Shown: positions 59,365-64,000 of the stretch, piece by piece | Position numbering within the stretch: the first letter of the stretch is position 1 | Layout: the number at the start of each line of letters is the position of its first letter | Assembly: GCF_900156625.1 (NCBI RefSeq) | Contig: NZ_FTOB01000003.1 | Span: 744,001-808,000 of the forward strand | From: Zobellia uliginosa | GTDB lineage: Bacteria > Bacteroidota > Bacteroidia > Flavobacteriales > Flavobacteriaceae | Length of the DNA stretch: 64,000 nt | Reading direction: 5' to 3' | Notes under the pieces: generated by a model | The model's database searches: none | Told to the model about the DNA's origin: nothing | The model's input: only the letters and a program-made list of their open reading frames with translations | Position numbers and translations under genes: made by a program

Positions 59365-59528
59365 AATTTTTGGGTTACGCACTAAAAACGCAATCTTCTG
59401 TGTTTTAGTATGATTCCGGCCGTTTTTCAGATGAAAGGCCAAAAAAATAGTGTCAACTGTATCCTTCATTAGTTTTAACGGAAGCTGGGAATCGAAGCCT
59501 GTATTTATTCTTAGTAAAATAATTGAAA

Positions 59529-59542
59529 AATCGTATACGATT
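59529..59542. promoter_or_regulatory. GntR operator palindrome
   Basis: Perfect 14-nt palindrome AATCGTATACGATT, 15 nt before the GntR-family start codon. The GTATAC core is typical of FadR-subfamily operators, so autoregulation is likely. Confidence 0.7.
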
Positions 59543-59556
59543 CCTATATTTACGGA

Positions 59557-60189
59557 ATGGGAATGAGCATTATACTACGTGATAAGGTAAGGGAACATCT
59601 TTTAAGGCAAATGCAAAAGGGCCACTTGCAGCCCGGACAAGGGATCAACCTGGCCGCCTTGGCGCGAAAACTCAAGGTGAGCGTAACCCCTATTCGCGAG
59701 GCCTTGACCCAATTACAGCAATCGCATATCGTACGGGCCATTCCCAACCGCGGATTCGTAATTGCGGCCGTAAACCCCGAAGAGGCCAAGAACCTTTACG
59801 AGCTGGTTGCCCATTTGGAAGTTCTTGCCTTGGAAGAGTCGACCTTTGACGAAGCCGCAATTTCCAAACTCAAAAAGCAAAGGGACCTTATCGCCAAGGC
59901 CGAGAATGCCCTAGAGCGGGTCAATGCCTATATGGAATTTCATCGCCTGCTTACTTCGAACTATAAAAATCCCGTGTTTCAACAAATACTCAAGGACCTC
60001 AAAACCCGTGTTTTTTTCTACGAACGCGCCTTTATGTCTAACGATTCCTTTCACTACAATTCCAACGACCAGCACGACGCCATAATTTCGGCTATTGAGG
60101 ACGATAATATTCCCTCGGCCGCACTGGTTCTAAAAATGAATTGGATGCTCATAAAAAGCTATATCGAAAAGCAGCTTGTGGTGTTGTAG
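59557..60189 (+). CDS. GntR family regulator, FadR/FCD subfamily
   Basis: A 210-residue regulator. The winged helix LAALARKLKVSVTPIREALTQLQQSHIVRAIPNRGFVIAAV is at about 28-68 and the FCD ligand domain at about 75-205. LYELVAHLEVLALE, FHRLLTSNYKNPVFQQIL and SNDQHDAIISAIEDDNIPSAALVLKMNW supply the usual metal-binding D/H positions, though not all are clear. FCD regulators respond to organic acids or sugar acids. Operator palindrome upstream; the target besides itself may be the small gene at 60460. Confidence 0.88.
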   Translation: MGMSIILRDKVREHLLRQMQKGHLQPGQGINLAALARKLKVSVTPIREALTQLQQSHIVRAIPNRGFVIAAVNPEEAKNLYELVAHLEVLALEESTFDEAAISKLKKQRDLIAKAENALERVNAYMEFHRLLTSNYKNPVFQQILKDLKTRVFFYERAFMSNDSFHYNSNDQHDAIISAIEDDNIPSAALVLKMNWMLIKSYIEKQLVVL

Positions 60190-60459
60190 ATTCTTCAACA
60201 AAAATTAGTAAACCCTTGGTTTTTTTGCAGTGATTTTGTGCTCTTGCGTCATTATTCGTATCGATATCGCACAAAATGTTGCGTACCTTTATGTTGTTCA
60301 TTTTCAATGCTTCGGTTAAATAATCACAAAGTTTTTGTAAAATGAATTACGGATCGAAAATACAGATATACATTTGATCTATAATTCGATTGAAAAACGA
60401 AAAACAAGACAACAATTTTTAAACAAAGGCGTTTTAACGATACCTAAAAAAACAATAAG

Positions 60460-60603
60460 ATGGGTTACTTATCTCCACAAATCGAAGTTTTGGCCAAAAA
60501 GAAAAAACGAGAAGAAAAATCATTGGTAAAGAAGGAATACTCTTGCGGTATTTTTCAAGACTACGGTGATTTGAACCAAGATACCGAACGTATAAAGAAC
60601 TAG
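60460..60603 (+). CDS. Small 47-residue protein
   Basis: ATG at 60460, stop TAG at 60601. The peptide reads MGYLSPQIEVLAKKKKREEK and goes on SLVKKEYSCGIFQDYGDLNQ, ending DTERIKN. The initiation context AATAAGATG, a protein-like order of basic then acidic residues and an isolated position 270 nt after gntR suggest a real gene, but no family is known to me. Confidence 0.5.
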   Translation: MGYLSPQIEVLAKKKKREEKSLVKKEYSCGIFQDYGDLNQDTERIKN

Positions 60604-60609
60604 TAGCTA

Positions 60610-61293
60610 CTAGTTTTTTAACAGGGTTCGGGCTACTTCCAAAACAGTTTTCGCCTCTAGGTCCGGTGTGCCGTCCAAGGGATAGACGGCGTGCCCCTCA
60701 CGGCCAACGAAAGCGGTTTGTAAGCCTGCCCTTTTGGCCCCCAAAATATCCCATCCGTGGGCAGCGACCATCATGGTGCTTTCTGCCGGGACCTTCATGG
60801 TCTCGAGAACCGCCTTATAAGGGGCGGCCCCAGGTTTGTAACGCCTTACGACTTCCACAGAAACAATAGCGTCAAAATAATCGGCAAGACCCGCAAATTG
60901 CAATTGTGCGTTTAAAAGTTTTCCGTTGCTATTTGATAAGGCCGCGAGTTTGATATGGGCCTCTTTCAACATTTTCAAGCCTTCCTTTACATCTTCGTGC
61001 GCAGGCAAGTTCTTTATATTTTCCAGAATGGCATCCAAGCGATTTTCCGATAAGTTTTTACCGAATTTCTGCAGGGTCATCTTAAGGGTGGCTTTCCCAA
61101 TAGTGCCGAAATCTACATAGTTTCCAGTTAAAGTTTCACTTAAGGAATAATGCAGTAAAGTTCTAAACCACAACGAAAAGGCATATTCGGAGTTTAGGGA
61201 TGTGTTGATAGCATTTTCCAGAGGCCCCATATCTAAAAGGGTCTCGTTTACATCGAAAATTACTAGCTCGGGTTGCTCTATTTTTGCCGACAT
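60610..61293 (-). CDS. Haloacid dehalogenase type II (HAD superfamily)
   Basis: A 227-residue HAD hydrolase. Motif 1 is VIFDVNETLLDM (nucleophilic Asp14), motif 2 ALSNSNGK, motif 3 the Lys in RRYKPGAAPYKAVLE, and motif 4 MMVAAHGWDILGAKRAGL. These fit L-2-haloacid dehalogenases (H-x-x-D in place of D-D). The natural substrate in a marine flavobacterium may be haloacetate from algae or an unrelated acid. 12 nt downstream of the emfourin gene, same strand. Confidence 0.85.
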   Translation of the reverse strand: MSAKIEQPELVIFDVNETLLDMGPLENAINTSLNSEYAFSLWFRTLLHYSLSETLTGNYVDFGTIGKATLKMTLQKFGKNLSENRLDAILENIKNLPAHEDVKEGLKMLKEAHIKLAALSNSNGKLLNAQLQFAGLADYFDAIVSVEVVRRYKPGAAPYKAVLETMKVPAESTMMVAAHGWDILGAKRAGLQTAFVGREGHAVYPLDGTPDLEAKTVLEVARTLLKN

Positions 61294-61305
61294 TTTAGCT
61301 GCAGT

Positions 61306-61572
61306 TCAGTGGCTTTTTTTTTGAACATCGGTAATAAAACGGCGAAGATTCTCGGGAAGGTTCGATTCGTTGAATTGTGACTCGTAGACTTCCTTGCCAT
61401 CGCTGAACTTTACCGTGTAGGTAAATCCGTCCCTTAAATGGCTATGGTCTTCGTGTGTAACACTGAGGGCTTCGAGCATGTTCTTTTCCACTTCTTTATC
61501 GAGTTTCAATTCCCCTTCAAATTGTTTGGGAATACCCGTAAAACCTCCTTCTATGTTGATCTGATATTTCAT
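61306..61572 (-). CDS. Emfourin-like protealysin inhibitor
   Basis: An 88-residue protein: MKYQINIEGGFTGIPKQFEGELKLDKEVEKNM, then LRDGFTYTVKFSDGKEVYESQFNESNLPENLRRFI. This is the pattern of emfourin, the cytoplasmic protein inhibitor encoded beside protealysin in Serratia. It overlaps the protease stop by one nucleotide, so the two are translationally coupled. Inhibition of the partner is inferred from that known pairing. Confidence 0.82.
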   Translation of the reverse strand: MKYQINIEGGFTGIPKQFEGELKLDKEVEKNMLEALSVTHEDHSHLRDGFTYTVKFSDGKEVYESQFNESNLPENLRRFITDVQKKSH

Positions 61573-62588
61573 TAGGCTACAATTGGGGTTAGACCTACTT
61601 GTGAAAAGCTATTACCTATAGCTTCAATTGCCTTTTCGGACACCTTGTTTTCCGAGATAAGTTCTTCTGCGGTACGGATCAAGGTTTCTACCATATCGTT
61701 AAAATCGGCCGTGCGCCAGAGCGATTTTAAGGTTTCGAACCATATCAGGGCACAGTCGTCTATACCGATTTCAAGACAGCAGAGATAAAAGGCCTTGTTG
61801 GGAATGCCCGAATTGATATGTACACCCTGGTTGTCTCCACTTCCATTATAGTAGTTGTCCATATGGTCGGGCTGGGTATCGAAATCGTTGGCCGTTCCCG
61901 GAGCCTTCATAGAGCGGATGGCAAGGCCGGGAAATCCCTCAGTAACCACACTGTCCCCGATAAGCCAATCGGCCTCTGAAATATCTTGCTTCAGGTATTT
62001 CTGTTTAATGATGGTGCCAAATACATCGGAAAAATGTTCATTGAGTGCCCCGGGCTGGCTTTGGTATTCCAAATTGGCCAAAAATTGTGTCACTCCATGG
62101 GTCAGTTCATGGGCCACAACATCAATGGCGCTGGCAAAATCGGTAAATTCCTTACCGTCTCCATCACCATAGGTCATTTCGTCGCCGTCCCAATAGGCAT
62201 TGTTATAGCCCTCGCCATAATGAACGTTGGAAATAATGTCCAGACCGTTCCCATCAATGGAATTGAGGCCAAAAGTGTCTTTGAAATAATCACGAACAAA
62301 ACCTGATGTCTCATAGGCCTTATTTACACTTGAGTCTGCTACGGCTTCCTGTCCCTCTTTGCGCACGAGTTCCAGACGTTGTTCGAATTGGTTCTTAGAG
62401 TCGTAGATAAAGCGCTCGCCCTTCCCCTCTTCCGGCTTGCGCAATAAGAGATTGTTAAGGCTGTTCCTTCTTCGTTCCGCAATCCTACCCGTATCGTTCA
62501 AAGCTCTCTTACAGCTGTTGTTGCCGTGTTTGGCCAGTTTTTCGAGCAAATAGGGAGGTACAATATAGCATTGGGCATGGGTACACAT
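61572..62588 (-). CDS. Protealysin-like M4 metallopeptidase
   Basis: A 338-residue thermolysin-family protease with a short propeptide and no signal peptide, as in protealysin: MCTHAQCYIVPPYLLEKLAKHGNNSCKRAL is the PPL motif region of the short propeptide. The zinc motif is VVAHELTHGV (His160, Glu161, His164), the third ligand is in GALNEHFSDVFG, and HINSGIPNKAFYL with the later His completes the site. Cytoplasmic or exported by a non-Sec route. Cotranscribed with its inhibitor. Confidence 0.92.
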   Translation of the reverse strand: MCTHAQCYIVPPYLLEKLAKHGNNSCKRALNDTGRIAERRRNSLNNLLLRKPEEGKGERFIYDSKNQFEQRLELVRKEGQEAVADSSVNKAYETSGFVRDYFKDTFGLNSIDGNGLDIISNVHYGEGYNNAYWDGDEMTYGDGDGKEFTDFASAIDVVAHELTHGVTQFLANLEYQSQPGALNEHFSDVFGTIIKQKYLKQDISEADWLIGDSVVTEGFPGLAIRSMKAPGTANDFDTQPDHMDNYYNGSGDNQGVHINSGIPNKAFYLCCLEIGIDDCALIWFETLKSLWRTADFNDMVETLIRTAEELISENKVSEKAIEAIGNSFSQVGLTPIVA

Positions 62589-62690
62589 AAAAAAATGGGG
62601 TTTCTGATTTACGATGTAATTTCGTACGTTTTCAGCTTACCTCCAAAAATTAAGCGTTAAGTTTTTCCCTTAAACAGGAAATGAAAAAGT

Positions 62691-63776
62691 TTATTCTTTG
62701 GGGAACAAATTTTTATCCAAGCCCGGTACCAGGGCGAGGGCATTCTTATAATACACCTTCTTCAACACCTCGTCGGGAAGATCGAGTCCGTACATAGCCC
62801 AAAAGGCGTGGTATTTTTTATAATAGGGAAAATATTCGTCATTCGATTCCAAGACCCTAAAATAGGTAGGGAACTCCTCGGGTTTCCAGCTGTCTTTCCC
62901 GAATAGGATACGGTCTTGATACTTGATGAAAAATTGCCGTGCGTTTTGCGGCTGTCGCCCCAGTTCGGCGATTACCGCGGCTATACCCACATACATATTG
63001 GGGATTTCATCGAGAAAGCGGCCCAATTGTTCTAAGTTATTGGCATACCAACCCATATGGGCATTGATAAACTTTGTATTCGGGTGTTTTTTGAACATGC
63101 GGTGCTGTTCGTCTATAATCTGCTGCCAAGGAGCCGGATCGGTATCGCTCCGTTTCCTACGGGGATGGGTCTTTAGTTCCAACCAGCGCTCGTTGTCGGC
63201 ATCCATAGCGTCCCAAAAGGATTTTGGGTCGGCGGAATGTATCAACACAGGCACCCCCAGTTCGCCGCATTTGGCCCAAATGGGATCAAGACGTTCATCG
63301 TCTACCGCCAGCCGCTTTCCTTCATGATCTACGTTTCGTAATCCCAGACTCTTAAAGACTTTTAGGCCCTTGGCCCCATTTTTAATATCGGCTTCCAACT
63401 GGGCCACGGCCTTTTCCGTCCAGCCCGGCTTTCCTGCCCCATCAAAGTCGACGTTGGCAAATACCACGAATCGATTCGGATAGTTTTGGGCTATGTTATC
63501 TACGCTTTCGGCCAAGCCACTGCCCGAACCTCCGCTTAGGTTGACCATAACGGCCTCGTTGAGGGCATCCATATCGGCTACCAAGCTTTTCAGGCGCGAA
63601 GCCCCCATGTTTCGCTGGTGGCTGTGAATGTCGACAAAGGGATATTTTGCCTTGCTTATTTTATGCCCGGGAACCACTAAGGTAGATTTGGGGTTGTAGT
63701 CTTCAAAACTCATTTCTTGAGCCCATAGACCCGTGCAGGCCAAGAGCAAAAATGCGATGCTAGTGTTCAGTTTCAT
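62691..63776 (-). CDS. Secreted amidohydrolase-family TIM barrel
   Basis: A 361-residue protein with signal peptide MKLNTSIAFLLLACTGLWAQ. It has the amidohydrolase_2 pattern: FVDIHSHQRNMG (metal H-x-H), VLIHSADPKSFW, TKFINAHMGWYANNLEQLGRFLDEIPNMYVGI, ILFGKDSWKPEEFPTYFR and a final LPDEVLKKVYYKNALAL. Likely a periplasmic hydrolase or decarboxylase-type enzyme; substrate unknown. Its start overlaps the 3' end of the nucleotidyltransferase gene by 17 nt. Confidence 0.82.
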   Translation of the reverse strand: MKLNTSIAFLLLACTGLWAQEMSFEDYNPKSTLVVPGHKISKAKYPFVDIHSHQRNMGASRLKSLVADMDALNEAVMVNLSGGSGSGLAESVDNIAQNYPNRFVVFANVDFDGAGKPGWTEKAVAQLEADIKNGAKGLKVFKSLGLRNVDHEGKRLAVDDERLDPIWAKCGELGVPVLIHSADPKSFWDAMDADNERWLELKTHPRRKRSDTDPAPWQQIIDEQHRMFKKHPNTKFINAHMGWYANNLEQLGRFLDEIPNMYVGIAAVIAELGRQPQNARQFFIKYQDRILFGKDSWKPEEFPTYFRVLESNDEYFPYYKKYHAFWAMYGLDLPDEVLKKVYYKNALALVPGLDKNLFPKE

Positions 63777-64000
63777 TTTTATGCTTTAGTCGTTCGTAAT
63801 CTTCGCTCGTATCGATATCAATAATGTTCTGTCCCGCAGAAAGCCTAATAACTTGGTTTTCTTCTTCTTGCAAGAGCTGCTTGGCTCCAAAATCCTTATT
63901 CAATTTTAAGAGGGCCTCAAAATACGGCTTGGGAAAAAGTGCGGGTACCCCTGCCCTATGCTTATACGTCGTGGCGATAATTTTGTCCTTATGCCGTATG
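63760..64000 (-). CDS. MobA/MocA-like nucleotidyltransferase (3' end only)
   Basis: The last 79 codons of a leftward gene that continues past the window edge. The sequence HRAGVPALFPKPYFEALLKLN, then GAKQLLQEEENQVIRL and IIDIDTSEDYERL, is the C-terminal third of the MobA-like NTP transferase family (MocA type: G-x-P-x-x-F, G-A-R/K-x-L-L, D-I-D-T-x-x-D). In molybdenum cofactor biology these add CMP or GMP to molybdopterin. Stop at 63760-63762. Confidence 0.82.
   Translation of the reverse strand, partial: IRHKDKIIATTYKHRAGVPALFPKPYFEALLKLNKDFGAKQLLQEEENQVIRLSAGQNIIDIDTSEDYERLKHKNETEH

Noticed and set aside
1-64000. tRNA, rRNA, CRISPR array, riboswitch or prophage
   Set aside because: I looked through the intergenic regions and found no cloverleaf, spaced repeat array, known riboswitch core or phage gene that I could support.

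Overview
The window comes from a marine member of the Flavobacteriaceae, most probably the genus Zobellia. The strongest evidence is the 539-residue gene at 41633-43252, which I recognise as the GH16 beta-agarase AgaA of Zobellia: catalytic motif EIDIME at residues 147-152, a beta-sandwich accessory module and a type IX secretion sorting domain. The promoters also fit the phylum, with TAnnTTTG -7 elements and weak ribosome binding sites. Lipoproteins and TPR-type histidine kinases are frequent. I see no rRNA, tRNA, CRISPR array, prophage or intact insertion sequence.

Layout. 1-155 is the 5' end of a GAF-domain gene. 357-4489 is a TetR-controlled operon for reactive carbonyls and electrophiles (nitroreductase, MDR-family reductase, YqhD-like aldehyde reductase, DJ-1/Hsp31-like protein) that ends in a clear terminator. 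4563-7130 is a leftward group: RidA, Crp/Fnr regulator, methyltransferase, a small HMA-like protein and a thioredoxin-reductase-like flavoprotein that lacks its central NADPH domain. A Fur-family regulator diverges from it across two operators of the same design. 7622-9162 is a membrane cytochrome-like protein with a siderophore-interacting flavoprotein. 9420-13248 holds two alpha/beta hydrolases and two unknown genes.

The most unusual region is 13.6-31.6 kb. A TPR histidine kinase and LuxR-type response regulator sit beside a block of uncharacterised lipoproteins, secreted proteins, small membrane proteins, SUKH-like proteins, an LRR lipoprotein and a giant MORN/YwqK-repeat protein. Six copies of a 16-nt palindrome (consensus TCCCTGAAAACAGGGA) head the transcription units here. 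Read toward each gene, a TTTG-ending -7 element follows after exactly 22 nt in all seven promoters; one copy serves two divergent promoters. I read this as an undescribed activator-dependent envelope or conflict regulon, probably driven by the adjacent two-component system.

31.8-33.7 kb is a KAS II (FabF) paralogue with its TetR regulator and two matching operators. 35.9-38.5 kb is an orphan five-PAS histidine kinase. 39.1-43.3 kb is a second MORN-repeat protein, a transposase remnant and agaA. 43.4-46.4 kb is an AT-rich island with an AbiJ/HEPN-like abortive-infection gene and membrane proteins, bounded by two kinds of direct repeat. 46.6-53.1 kb has a GH9-like protein with altered catalytic motifs, an NTF2-like protein, two GNATs, a CrtA-like protein and a SUFU-domain protein. 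53.3-57.6 kb groups enzymes suggestive of oxidised-sugar metabolism (sugar dehydrogenase, sugar isomerase/epimerase, DUF1080) with an NmrA-like protein and an RluE-type pseudouridine synthase. The right end has a cold-shock protein, a lipoprotein, an autoregulated GntR regulator, a 47-residue gene, a haloacid dehalogenase, an emfourin-protealysin pair, an amidohydrolase and the 3' end of a MobA/MocA-like nucleotidyltransferase.
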